A DNA stretch of 64,000 nt from Plantago ovata (taxonomy: Eukaryota; Streptophyta; Magnoliopsida; Lamiales; Plantaginaceae), in contig CM051455.1 in assembly GCA_028274465.1 (NCBI GenBank), forward strand, positions 97,472,365-97,536,364, given 5' to 3'. The notes under the pieces were generated by a model. The model was not told the DNA's origin and searched no databases. It saw only the letters and a list, made by a program, of their open reading frames with translations. Within the stretch, counting starts at the first letter, position 1. Every line of letters begins with the position of its first letter. Of this stretch, positions 22,912-34,127 are shown one piece after another. The position numbers and the translations under genes were made by a program.

Positions 22912-22920
22912 GTTATTTAG

Positions 22921-23820
22921 TACTTACTCTTCCATGAGAAAGTGTCCCATTTGTTTTTTTTAACTTTTTATAGCCTCTGTTTGACACCGAAGTAATCCTA
23001 GAAACTATATAATGAAAACACAAGAGTTTCACTTTCATTATATAAGTTTAAATTATTATTTTTTGGTACGATTTAGGATTAATTCGAAGTCAAATGAAGG
23101 GTAAAAAATTAACAAAACAAAACAAATGGGAAACTTTATCACAGAGTCAGGAAGTAGTTTATAGGTATTTGAGATATTTTTCTCTGCTTGTATTCTATTT
23201 TGGGTTAATTACAAATTAGTTATGTTCCTAATAGTTTCTATCAAATCAGTGATACATGGAAAACTTCTTACAAATTAGTGTCTAAATATGTGAAGACTAA
23301 ATTAACCATACCTATTTTAAGTAACTTATTTACTATATATTAATATTATTAATTTTTAGTTTATTTATTAGATTTATACATGCATCCACAGTTCAAATTC
23401 TACCTAATAATAGATTTAAAATCGTATCATACTCCTTAAATCTCGTGTGTCGACAATTATTCCAATTCACCAAGCATCCAACCCAAATTACATGCATCCT
23501 AACAATTAACAAGCATCGACATCTTCTAATTCCAAATATCATTCAATTTTCAAGCATCCTAAAAATTGACAATCATCTACATCTTCTAAATCCAAGCATC
23601 CTTAAGTACAACTTGATAAGCACTGGCATTTTCCAAATTGTAAACGAGCATCATCGGTAGCGCCACCAAAAGTATCACCGAAATTACGCCAATAAACACG
23701 GTTAAGTGAGAGTGATGATGCGTGATATTTTTTAATATGTATTTGACCGACTAAAATATACGTGAGATAGTGTGGTTAGTTGAGAAAATTTAGCAATTCT
23801 AATTAACCTTATTATTGATT
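22921..23820. other. AT-rich non-coding stretch with short imperfect repeats
   Basis: No gene is recognised. Around 23460-23620 a loose repeat of CAAGCATCC, CTACATCTTCTAA and TCCAA words gives a spurious 71-codon ORF. Confidence 0.5.
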
Positions 23821-24029
23821 AGGCCTTGAATGCTAATATGGAATCTCGAGCTGATGCTGGAGCAATTTATGATTATATCAAATATGCTTGCTACTTATTT
23901 AATAGCACTACTTTTACTTATGTGAGAAGAGAGGCCAATATTCTTGTGTATAAGCTGTGCTATGAATTTGGGATAGACTCATCTGGATTTGATTTCTTAC
24001 CCTTTCAAATTGATGATGAACGATTGTAA
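23821..24029 (+). pseudogene. RNase H-like (RVT_3) fragment
   Basis: The frame reads ALNANMESRADAGAIYDYIK, FNSTTFTYVRREANILVYKL and CYEFGIDSSG, matching the C-terminal part of the RNase H-like domain (RVT_3) that occurs in plant LINE-derived genes (EANxLAHxLA motif). It has no upstream catalytic part. It is an isolated fragment between the LINE and NLR copy 2 on the opposite strand, so it comes from a separate insertion. Confidence 0.75.
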
Positions 24030-24483
24030 TTGCATTTTGATGATGATGATTGTAATTGCATTTTGATGGTGATTATTGAATGATATATATCATCTTTTTC
24101 TATATTAATACTAAATTTAGGAGTATATTAATACTAAAATTAAGAGTATCACCAATTTGTAAGAAAATATTTAGGTTTCACTAATACTAATTTTGATAGA
24201 ATATTTTAAAAGTATCATTAATTTATAATTATTCTTTCTATTTTTAATTAGCTATTGTGAATTCATTAGGCTTGAAATTTTACGCTGTATTCTATTTTTA
24301 GATATGACTGAAATAATGTTTTTAATTTAATTAATGATAAAAAATGTCACATAAGTTCGAATAGTACATTGTTGTGCTGTTGATTTGAGGAATATGAACG
24401 TTGTTTTTTAGGTGCGACCGGTAATTTTTCCCCATTTACTTGCAATATTAATTCCTCCCCTTTTGTCTTTTCGCTTTTAACAG
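24030..24483. other. Region upstream of NLR copy 2
   Basis: AT-rich. A 28-bp unit containing TTGTAATTGCATTTTGATG is duplicated at 24026-24080. It ends in a pyrimidine-rich tract and TTTTAACAG at 24475-24483, the counterpart of the acceptor upstream of NLR copy 1. A leader exon further upstream is expected but was not located. Confidence 0.45.
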
Positions 24484-26653
24484 TACTTGATGAAGAAGCA
24501 TTACGGGATCCCCCGTCCACCAAACACCTGTCAAAATATTGGAAAGATCGGGATGCCTGTACATTTGTTGTGCATTATGTATTGCATTTCCACTCAAATA
24601 TGGATGATCATCGTGAGTTTCTTGATGTGGTCACGGACCTTGATCGCATAGCTCGATCATACTGGGAAAGAAGAATTCGCTTGTATTATTTTAGCTGCTG
24701 GTCATATGAAACAGAGAGAAAGGAGAGAGAGTTCTCCGAACTGTTCGTGAACTCTTTCATTCCAAAGGTGCAGAAATTCTTTAAGGTCTTCAAGTCGCAC
24801 CAGCTCAATGACAAGGATAAACACCTCAAACCAAGTGAGATTCTAGCAGTTTTCTTCGATTTCCTTATCCAGGTATTGCACCGTCAGGAAAATATTATAT
24901 CTGGGGAGAAGCAGCTTTACGCTCTCCTTCGAAAACAACTTTCTTTTCATCTTTCAGTACTTGGGGATATGCCATTCCAACCCACTCACCCAGGGCTTGC
25001 GGAACAAGAAGTTAACAATCTCCTGGAAGAGTTTGAATTACTGGCCAATGAAGCGGGAACATTCATATGTTCTTGTGTGCTTTCCGTTAAGCCCCTGGAT
25101 CCCGATTGGTATTATGCAGAAACAATTAATCTACTTGTAAAGGCGGAGTTGTTGAATGCTACCATCAAACAGCACTGCAAAAAGTTCTCAGTGCTTCCTA
25201 TGTCTGTAGTTCCGAGGTCCGTTGTTGATTCGTTTTTCATCATTGATTCTCTCATTGAGGATATTGATAATCTGGAGAATCACAATGAGAGTTCGAGTCA
25301 AATTGGAATGCTCAAGGTTGAGTTGAACACTTCAAGAAGTGTAATTAAAGCTAGTGACCAATTTCCAAGTGTGGCTGATGCAAATGAACATAAAGAAGCT
25401 CTCATCCGAATCAAAGATCTGGCTTATCAAGCTGAATATATCATCAACTCTCATGTGGTCGGAAATATTCCTGCTTGGTATCTTAATCTCAGACTCCCTC
25501 CTATTGTCAAGGAGATTAAGATTGTGAATACACGACTTCAACGCGTCAAGGAGATAAAGCACAGTTATGTCATGACAAAAGCATCAGATGGAAAAGAGTC
25601 AACCAAGTATGATATTGACTTTCTGTTCTTCAATAACGACGTGGAGGAAAATATTTTGAAGGATTTAAATAGAAGATCGAAAACATCCCGGCAGATTATT
25701 TTACTGCACGGAATGCCAGGTCTTGGGAAGACAACTACAGCCACTAAGTTGTACAATCGTCTGGATATCTCTGAATATTTTGATCGACGTGCATGGTGTG
25801 TAGTTTCACAAGCATATAGTTTGAGAGCGTTGTTTATTCAAATTCTGAAGGATATCGCTTCAGAGGGCGACAACAAAGACCTTGCAAAAAAGGAAGCTGC
25901 TGAATTGGGTGTAAGTATCCACAAAAATTTGTATCGAAAGAGATACCTTATAGTTCTGGATGATGTCTGGGACTCCAATGTGTTGGATGAATTGTTACGA
26001 TACTTACCAGATGATGGAATGCGAAGCAGGGTAATAGTGACCAGCCGTGATAAGCGTGTAGCTCCAGATGGTAGTATTTCTTACACACCCCCTCTTCTTT
26101 CGGAAGAACAATGTTGGGATCTATTAAAGAAGAAGGTATTTCGCAGTGAGTCATGCCCTTCGCAATTGGATGTCATTGGAAACCAAATTGCAGAAAAATG
26201 TTGTGGGATACCTCTAGCAGTAGTTAGTACAGCAGGTATACTAGTTAATTTAAAGAAGGAAAGAAGTGTGTGGGAGAGAGTAGCAGAACAATTAGACAAG
26301 CTCTTATTGAATGATCAGAGTAACTACAGGAGGATACTGGAACTCAGTTATGAACACCTCCCTCGTAATATAAAGCCATGCTTTTTGTACCTAGCTACAT
26401 TTCCCGGAGATGCTGAAATCTCAAAAAAGGAATTAACATTGTTTTGGAAGGCCCAAGGATTTATACCGAACGAAGAAAAGAAGAGCCTGGAAGATATAGC
26501 AGAAATATATTTCCATGATCTAATCAACAGAAGCTTGGTGATGCCTGCCAAAAGAGGGTGGGATGGTGGGATAAGAACATGCAGAATTCATGATTTATTG
26601 CATGACATGTGCGTAGCAAAAGCTAAGGAAGAAAACTTCATAGAGTTTACCAA
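24484..26653 (+). CDS. R1-type CC-NB-ARC-LRR resistance gene copy 2, exon 1
   Basis: This is an intact open exon for the N-terminal and NB-ARC parts of an R1A-like immune receptor. The frame is open from the splice acceptor at 24483 with no ATG before NB-ARC in the position used by copy 1; GTG at 24570 begins the conserved part, so the start codon is probably in an upstream exon or lost. It contains an R1-type N-terminal region, the AYQAEYIINSHV segment, P-loop GMPGLGKTT (25710-25736), RNBS-A FDRRAWCVVSQ, kinase-2 YLIVLDDVW, RNBS-B SRVIVTSRD, GLPL-type CCGIPLAVV, RNBS-D CFLYLATFPGD and MHD-type RIHDLLHDMC. It ends at a GTAAGT donor. All catalytic NB-ARC motifs look better preserved than in copy 1. 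Confidence 0.9.
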
Positions 26654-26691
26654 GTAAGTCCATTCAATCCATCTTTTTTGTTTGGCAATCG

Positions 26692-27090
26692 TCTCAGAGT
26701 ACGCTAAGAATCATGGCAAGAATCATGGCAGAACAAATAAAGTGAATTGAGTTTATTGAAAGTAAGAAAACTCTTCTGTATTAACGTGATTTACAAAGGA
26801 AAACATAGCTAGCTATTTATACTACTATAACCCTAATAAAACTATATGTACACGCCTGTGTCCAACCCTAAACTAACTCTTTTCTTCTTCTCAAACTCTT
26901 CCGGAGTTTCCTGATGAGATCTGGACTCTCTCAATATGGCGGTGTTGACCAAGGAGTTAACCTGCTCTGGTTCAACTCCTATGTTAACTCCTGTGTTGTC
27001 TGGCTCAACTCCTATGTTAACTCCCGAGTTGTCCGGCTCAACTCCTATGTTAACTCCTGTTCTCGTTCTTCTTTCTTTCATTTCTTGAGT
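26692..27090 (-). repeat. 3' LTR of the intronic copia element (399 bp)
   Basis: It begins TCTCAGAGTACGCTAAG on the plus strand. It contains an extra AATCATGGCAAG duplication near 26709-26725, and three 33-bp tandem units (GGCTCAACTCCTATGTTAAC...) at about 26969-27062. Confidence 0.92.
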
Positions 27091-28348
27091 TTCCCCCTCA
27101 AGATGAGAGTAAATATTTATTACTCCCATCTTGCCCATGAAGAACTTAATCTTCTCTGATGGCAAAGCCTTAGTGAACATATATGCCGGCTGTTGTGAAG
27201 TGTGGACATAAATCACCTCAATGATCTTACTTTGTACCTTTTCTCTAATGAAATGTTGATCGATCTCAATATGTTTAGTTTTCTCATGATAAACAGGATT
27301 CTTAGTCAAGCTAATTGCTGACTGATTGTCACAATACAACTTCGTGGGTTGTTTTTGTTCAAAACCAAAATCTTTCATGATATAATGAATCCACATGATT
27401 TCACAAGTGGCATGAGCTATAGCTCTGTATTCTGATTCTGTAGAGGACTTGCTAACAACATTTTGTTTCTTGGTTCTCCAATTAATGAGAGATTTCCCCA
27501 AGAAAATGCAGTACCCGGATAGAGATCTTCTAGTGTCAACACACCCATCAAAATCTGCATCTACCAATGCTGTCAACTCCAGGTTTCTTTGTGACGACAG
27601 TAGAATGCCCTGTCCTGGATTTCCTTTCAAGTATCTCACCACTTTCAGTGCAACCTCCATATGTTCCTTTGTGGGGTTTTCCATGTACTGACTGAGAATA
27701 TTGACCGAGTAACTGATGTCTGGCCTCGTTAATGTGAGATAAATTAATTTTCCAACTATATTTCTATACTCAGTTGGATTGTTGAGTGGATCTCCATCCT
27801 TTTGGATATGGTGATTCTGCTCTATAGGAATGATCAGTGGTTTGCATCCTAGCAAGCCATGTTCTTGAATGATTTCCAGAGTATATTTCCTCTGACATAA
27901 ATATATACCTTCTCTTGATCTTGAAATTTCTATTCCTAAGAAATATTTAGGTTCCCCTAAATCTCTGATCTTGAATTGCTGTCTTAAGTACTCTTTTGTT
28001 TTGTTCAGTTCATCAGAGTTAGTTCCTCCTAGCAAAATGTCATCAACATATACTAGGAGTACCAAGTAGCTTTTCTCTGTTCTTTTAGTGAAGAGTGAAT
28101 AATCATGTTTGGACTGAACAAAACCAAATTGAATGAGCGAATTAGTGAATTTCATGTTCCATTGTCTTTTGCTTTAGCCCATAAATTGATTTGTTGAGTT
28201 TACACACTTTATTCTCTAAGGATTCCCCCTTAATGGTGTATCCAGGAGGTAATTTCATGTAAATGTCCTCATCGAGATCACCATTAAGAAAGGCACTATG
28301 AACATCTAGCTGGGAAAGCCTCCAATTGTGCTGTGCAGCTATAGCCAA
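26842..28348 (-). pseudogene. RT and RNase H of the intronic copia element
   Basis: 28142-28348 carries LSQLDVHSAFLNGDLDEDIY and KLNKSIYGLKQ. A one-base shift leads to 26842-28155 with the catalytic LVYVDDILLGG, LGIEISRSREGIYLCQRKYT, YRNIVGKLIYLTLTRPDISY and the RNase H motifs ALVDADFDGCVDTRRSLSGY, NVVSKSSTESEYRA and LYCDNQSAI. The frame does not stop before the 3' LTR: it crosses the polypurine tract and ends 249 bp inside the LTR after three 11-residue repeats of the type GVNIGVEPDNT. Confidence 0.92.
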
Positions 28349-30576
28349 AAAAATCTTAACCGTGGTGAGTTTAGCAACAGGACTAAATGTCTCACTGTAA
28401 TCCAGTCATGTTGTTGTGTAAATCCTTGTGCTACTAACCGAGCCTTGTATTTGTCAAGGCTACCATCGGATTTTAATTTAGTTTTGAAGACATACTTGCA
28501 TCCTACGGCTTTGTGTCCTTGTGGAAGTGTAGTGATGCTCCAGGTATTGTTGTGGTGCATTGCATCCAGCTCTTCTTGAATGGCTTGTCTCCATTGGGGG
28601 TATTTGATTGCTTCCTGGAAACTTTTTGGTTCCTCAAGAATAGATAAGGAGATGGAGAAAGCCTTTTGATTTTCGGAAAGTCTATCATATGATAGATACA
28701 TGGAAATGGGATATGCTGTGCTAGATTGAGTGGCTTGTCTTGTGCCTTTCTTCAATTCTGCACAGTGAAAATCTTTGAGCCAAACGCTCTTTTGTTTGTT
28801 TCTAGTAGATTTGCGAAGAGATGTGATTGATTCTGGTTGTTCTTGCAACTTAGAAGGTTCAGGATCATGATGATTATCGTTCATTTGTGGTGATGAAGAA
28901 ACAGAGGGTGAACTAGGAACAGGCGAAGGAGAGTGTGCCTGATCACGTGGCGAACTAGGAACAGAGTTCTCGTTAGAGTTGTTGTCGTGAACGGCCTGAT
29001 CCTCAGAAGGGGACATACTGTCATTATGATTGAATGAAGTGCGTATGTCAGGAATAAACAAATTGTCTTGGATTGTTTCCGAGCGTGTAGAGTCACATGA
29101 GTCAGAGAATGAATGATCCTTTCGGAAAGGAAATATGTGCTCATGAAAAACTACATCTCTTGAGATAAAAGTGATCTTATTATCAAGATCATACAATTTA
29201 TAACCCTTGATATTTGCCGGATAGCCAATGAAGATGGCTTTTCTTGATCTTGGACTGAATTTGTGGCGAAGTTGTGATATGGACGCCCCATATGTTAAGC
29301 ACCCAAATGTGCGTATGTGTGAATAATCTGGTTTCTTTCCAAAGAACCTTTCATATGGTGTATCATTGTTGATAACAACGGATGGTATTCGATTAATCAA
29401 GTGTGTCGCTGTTAGAACAGCATCTCCCCGGAACTTAAGAGGAAGGTCTGCCTGAAACATCAATGCTCGGGCTACATTGAGGAGAGTTTGATGTTTTCTC
29501 TCAACTACTCCATTTTGTTGTGGGGTGTAAACACAAGTCTTTTGATGTAGAATACCAGTACTGTTATAGAAAGATTCTAATTGAAATTCGACACCATTAT
29601 CAGTTCTTATGATTTTAACTGTTTTATTAAATTGTGTAGCTATGAGATGAATGAAATTAGGTAAAATAGTAGCTACATCAGATTTGTATTTCATGAGATA
29701 AGTCCAAGTCAGTCGAGAATAATCATCAACAATAGTTAGGAAAAATCTGTGACCATTCAATGCTGTTTGGGAAAAACGACCACAAATATCTATATGTAAA
29801 AGTTCAAGAATAGAATAACTAGAACAGTGTTCATTCACTGGAAAAGGAATTTTCTTGTGTTTAGCCTTGCTACAGACATCACAAGCTTGTACATCAATGC
29901 TTGTTACAATAGGAGAAAATTGCTCAATCAACTTGAGCTTTGTAACTGGAATGTGTCCTAATCTAGAATGCCACAATTCCTTATTTGGCCGATGACATTG
30001 ATGTAGTTGTGAAAAAGTCAAGGGATGCAGGCTAACATAATAAAGACCATGTTCAATTCTGATCCTGCCAATCTCCTCCTTTGAAGAGTTCATTTGCATT
30101 TTGCAATGATTTTTATTAAATACAATAGAGATATCATTATCACCAGTCAATCGAGAAACAACAATTAAATTTACTTTGAATGATGGCACACAGAGTACAT
30201 TTTTGAGTATGACATTCTTTTCAATAAGAATGTCACCAATATGAGTTACCACTGTGAATTGTTGAGTTGGTAATTGTACTTTTGAAACAACATTTCTAAT
30301 GTTGTGAGTGTATAATGATGGTGAATAAATAATGTGATCAGATGCTCCTGAATCAAGAATCCAAATAACATGATTAAAATTATTAAAAACATGATTAACA
30401 GTATTACCTGCCCACTCTTCATCAGTGAGATTCTGTGTGAAATTGTTGGATGAAACGGCATTGATCTGAGAAGTTGATGAGCCGGCTATGGCAGGAGCAT
30501 TCGGTTTGATCATCTTGAAGAAAGCTTGCAATTGAGCATTGGTGATGGTTATCTCATCGTTTCTCTGTTGATTCAC
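28339..30576 (-). pseudogene. Protease, integrase and N-terminal RT of the intronic copia element
   Basis: This is a 745-codon frame in line with gag across one TAA. Motifs are WILDSGASDHI (protease), ELWHSRLGHIPVTKL with CDVCSKAKH (integrase zinc-binding), LLHIDICGRFSQ, TIVDDYSRLTWTYLM, IRTDNGVEF and QQNGVVERKHQTLLNVARA (integrase core), the Ser/Pro-rich linker, and EAIKYPQWRQAIQEELDAM, KYVFKTKLKSDGSLDKYKAR (RT start). A frameshift near 28385 after LVAQGFTQQHD derails the frame. Confidence 0.92.
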
Positions 30577-30669
30577 CGGATTTCTCTGGTCTCCCTGAGT
30601 GACATTGACATACCCACCAGCATTGTTGTTCCTTGAGAAATTGAAATCAGGTGGGAAACCATTCTTCCT

Positions 30670-31614
30670 TTAGCAATTCTTCTCGAGGTGACCTGGTCTG
30701 TGACAGAAAGTGCAAATCATGCACTGCTCATTGCTGTGACCTGCTTTACGGCACTTGGTACAGTACAGTTGATTCTTCCCTTTCCTTTTGTGTCCAGCAG
30801 CCATGTTGGAGGTGTCAACCATCATCGCAGAAGCTTCACTACCACTGTTATTGATAGTGCTTAATCCTCTCTGCTTTTCATCTTGGAGCATGAGTTTAAG
30901 AGCTCTGTCAAGGGTAGGTGGCTTTTCCATAGTTAAGATCTGAGTTCTCACTTGAGTATGAGCACTGGTTAGACCCATGCAAAACAGGACCAATTCATCA
31001 TCTTCCTTCATTTCAGCAAGATCATGGAGTGATCTGCAAGGGCACTTTCCGCATTGGCAACCTTGCTTTGGCCTAAAAGTCCTGAGTTCATTGAGAAGAT
31101 TAACCATAGCATCAAAGTATCCTTCAACGGACAATTGTGATTGAATGAGAGACATGAGATCTCTTCTTAACTCAAAAATTCGATGCCTATCAGGGGAGGC
31201 ATATCTTACAGCCAGCTTATCCCAAGCTTCTTTGGCTGTATTGGCAAATCTGAGATTGGAGGCTATCTCCTTACTGACAGAATACAAAATCCATGTGAAT
31301 ATCAAGCTATTACACTTGATCCAGGGCATATAAAGTGGATCATCAATTTTTGGCTATTTAATGGTTCCATTCACAAAACCCAATTTATTTTTAGCCCCAA
31401 GATGCATAGAAATCATTCGTTTCCAATCATAATAATTTGAGTTTGTGAGTTTTGGCTCTATGACAACAGAAGTAGCTGTGTCGGCCGGTCCAAGATAGAA
31501 GGGACCATAATGATCATTGAGATCATAAATTGGTGTCTTTGACATGGAGAGATCATCCTCATCCTTCTTGTCGTTCAGGTTTGTGAGTGTACTGATATCA
31601 TCATCAGTAGCCAT
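30670..31614 (-). pseudogene. gag of the intronic copia element
   Basis: The product begins MATDDDISTLTNLNDKKDED and contains LTNSNYYDWKRMISMHLGAK, FANTAKEAWDKLAVRYASPD and DRHRIFELRRDLMSLIQS (the UBN2/gag fold of plant copia), and a CCHC knuckle C-T-F-C-H-R-P-G-H-L-E-K-N-C. An in-frame TAG follows GTIK near 31351-31353, and a TAA follows the knuckle at about 30667-30669, before the protease frame. Confidence 0.88.
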
Positions 31615-32088
31615 AGTGAACAGTGGATCTGTGATTCACGATTGATTTTTGATTGATGATCGATGATTGTTGCTGATAACAATAGCGTGATTTGGCTAAT
31701 AACAATAGCTCAAGAATTAAAACTAATAACAATAGCTTATGTAAAAGATGAGAAAAGAATAAAAATAGAACAATTTAGTAATATGCGTAAGGTAGAAAAA
31801 AAAACAGAGACTGCCGAGAAGAAAGAAGAAAAAAAAAATAATATGATTGTTTCGGGTGATTTGGCTAATAACAATAGCTCAAGGATCAATTAGTAATGCG
31901 GAAGCTAGAGAAAAAAAAAACAGAGGCTGCCGCTTTCTTTCTTATTATGCGGCTAGAAGAAGAAAAGAAAAAAACAGATTATGTCGTTTGCTAAGCGGCC
32001 AGAAGAAGAAAGAGGGAGAAAAGAAAAAAAAAACGTACTGCTATCTATGGTTCTGACCAGTAACCAGAAAGCCTTTGCTCTGGTACCA

Positions 32089-32475
32089 TCTCAGAGTACG
32101 CTAAGAATCATGGCAGAACAAATAAAGTGAATTGAGTTTATTGAAAGTAAGAAAACTCTTCTGTATTAACGTGATTTACAAAGGAAAACATAGCTAGCTA
32201 TTTATACTACTATAACCCTAATAAAACTATATGTACACACCTGTGTCCAACCCTAAACTAACTCTTTTCTTCTTCTCAAACTCTTCCGGAGTTTCCTGAT
32301 GAGATCTGGACTCTCTCAATATGGCGGTGTTGACCAAGGAGTTAACCTGCTCTGGTTCAACTCCTATGTTAACTCCTGTGTTGTCTGGCTCAACTCCTAT
32401 GTTAACTCCCGAGTTGTCCGGCTCAACTCCTATGTTAACTCCTGTTCTCGATCTTCTTTCTTTCATTTCTTGAGA
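32089..32475 (-). repeat. 5' LTR of the intronic copia element (387 bp)
   Basis: It runs from TCTCAGAGTACG to CATTTCTTGAGA, with the same three 33-bp tandem units at about 32354-32447. The termini form the inverted pair TCTCA/TGAGA rather than the usual TG/CA. Confidence 0.9.
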
Positions 32476-32512
32476 AATCGTATATCTTTATATGCATGTT
32501 TAATTCTATATG

Positions 32513-32684
32513 ATGAGTTATAAGGTGGTCTAGTGGAAGGGAGGTGGGATAGTGAAGGAGAGGTGCAGTGTTCGATCCCCAATGGAGACATGAGACGGTT
32601 TCGACGTGGAGATATAAAGTGGTTTATGATAGTATATAGTACTAATAGTGTAGGAGTAGTAATATTTGTCGTTTAAAAAAACAA
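32513..32684 (+). mobile_element. tRNA-derived SINE in the intron of NLR copy 2
   Basis: The 172-bp body is flanked by a perfect 17-bp target duplication, ATGTTTAATTCTATATG (32496-32512 and 32685-32701). A pol III A-box-like GGTCTAGTGGAAGG lies near the 5' end, a B-box-like TGTTCGATCCCC about 40 bp later, and the body ends TTTGTCGTTTAAAAAAA, the usual plant SINE tail. It lies 20 bp from the copia insertion site. Removing both insertions would leave an intron of about 150 bp, close to the 180-bp intron of NLR copy 1. Confidence 0.9.
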
Positions 32685-32783
32685 ATGTTTAATTCTATAT
32701 GTTGTTATCATGGGATAATGATGATTTGTTGTAGCAAAATAAACAATCTCAGATAACTGTACTCGATTCTTCTTTTGTTGCAG

Positions 32784-33751
32784 ATATTTCGACCACCATT
32801 GTAGATCTTTGAGATATTTCCATAAAAACCTGTCATCTTATTTTTGGACAATGCCACTTATGAGAACTGTTGAATTACCAGAAAGGAGGTATGATAGCGA
32901 TGTGTACCCAAGATTTGATCTTCCAGTTCGATTGAGATATTTGGTTATTGGTGATCTGCAGATAAGAACGGTGGCTAATCTTGTTAACCTCGAGTTTATT
33001 CATGTGAAGAGTACAAACAGAGTTTTTGTGCCTTCAGTGATTATCAGAATGGAGAAGTTGAAACACCTGTTGATAAAAGATAATGCAGAGTTTGAAGAGG
33101 ATTGTTGTAATATCACAGAGACGACAAATTTAAGATCGTTTTCAAATGTTTGTATTAATGGAAAGAAGGATGAGGATATCTTGAGCCATTCACCACATCT
33201 CCGGAAACTCAAATGCGAAATTGGACGTGATGTGTTATTTCCTCATCTTAGTGCTCTTGTTGAACTCGAGTCACTGAGAATAGGTTACGACTATGACTTC
33301 AGTGGTGAAGTCAGAGGCTAGCTTCCCCTCAGCCATTAAAAAGTTGTGTCTAAGAAATAGCAAATTGCCATGGGAGAAGATGTCAATAATCGGGCAATTG
33401 CCGAAGCTGGAGGTGCTGAAATTGGAGTGGAATGCCTTTGTGGGAGAGGAATGGGAAACAAATGATGATGAATTCCAGGAGTTGAGGTTCTTGAAGATTG
33501 AATCTTGGCATCTAAAGCAATGGAGGTCTGAGAGTAATCATTTCCCCGCACTTGAGCAATTGGTGATCGAACAATGCCACCATCTGGAGGAGATTCCATC
33601 AGACTTAGGATACATTCAGTCGCTGCAGATGATAAAACTCAAGTCTTGGGAATGGAGAGTAAAAACATCCGCAGAGAAAATAATAAAAGAACAACGTGAA
33701 AATGGGAACACACAACTTCAGCTCGATGGTGAGTGCGGAATTTATGTTTAA
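32784..33751 (+). pseudogene. R1-type NLR copy 2, exon 2 (leucine-rich repeats, frameshifted)
   Basis: The acceptor TTGTTGCAG ends at 32783. Joining 26653 to 32784 continues the frame (TK-YFDHHCRSLRYF). Repeats include LRYLVIGDLQ, LVNLEFIHVKS, LKHLLIKDNAEFEED, LRKLKCEIG, LESLRIG, IKKLCLRNSKL, LEVLKLEWNAF, LRFLKIESWHL and LEQLVIEQCHHLEEIP. At about 33300 the frame shifts by +1: the first frame stops at 33321 and the rest is in the second frame to 33751. A GTGAGT near 33728 may be a donor to a tiny third exon after CTGCAG at 34438-34443. Homology to copy 1 exon 2 is clear throughout. Confidence 0.85.
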
Positions 33752-33769
33752 TCCACTTACTGTGTTTTT

Positions 33770-34028
33770 GTACTCCCTCCATCCGCATGATATGCTTACG
33801 TTTGATTTTTATACGGTTTTTAATGAATGATTTTGTTTGATAGTGTTATATTAATATTGTATATAAATGTGGGGTAGTGGATTAAAATAATATAAGATAA
33901 AGAAGTGTAGAAATGTGGTCTACATTTAAAATAATATAGATGGGATGTTGGGTACTTTACAAAAATGAAAACGTAAATAATTGATTGGAACATCTAAAAA
34001 AAATACGTAAAGAATTGATTGGGAGAGA
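33770..34028. mobile_element. Stowaway/mariner-like MITE
   Basis: It starts TACTCCCTCCATCCGCATGA and ends in ATTGATTGGGAGAGATA, the imperfect complement, with TA at both edges as expected for Tc1/mariner relatives. The interior is AT-rich and non-coding. It lies just behind NLR copy 2. Confidence 0.65.
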
Positions 34029-34045
34029 TAATAATGAGTAGTATT

Positions 34046-34127
34046 ATTTTCATCATTTATACATTATTCATTCTAATAATGAAGCTATTTTCATCATTTA
34101 TACATTATTCATTCTAATAATGAAGCT
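34046..34127. repeat. 41-bp perfect tandem duplication
   Basis: The unit beginning ATTTTCATCATTTATACATT and ending AATGAAGCT occurs twice in succession. Confidence 0.85.

Larger units (their letters stand above)
26692..32475 (-). mobile_element. Young Ty1/copia element in the intron of NLR copy 2
   Basis: LTRs at 26692-27090 and 32089-32475 differ by a 12-bp duplication and about three substitutions. The element is flanked by a 5-bp duplication, AATCG (26687-26691 and 32476-32480). On the minus strand the 5' LTR is followed at once by TGGTACCAGAGC, one base from the common plant initiator-Met primer site, and the 3' LTR is preceded by the purine tract GAGGGGGAAA. Coding order gag-protease-integrase-RT-RNase H is the copia order. 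Two in-frame stops in the gag region and two RT-region frameshifts make it non-autonomous despite its youth. It sits in the opposite orientation to the NLR. Confidence 0.95.
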
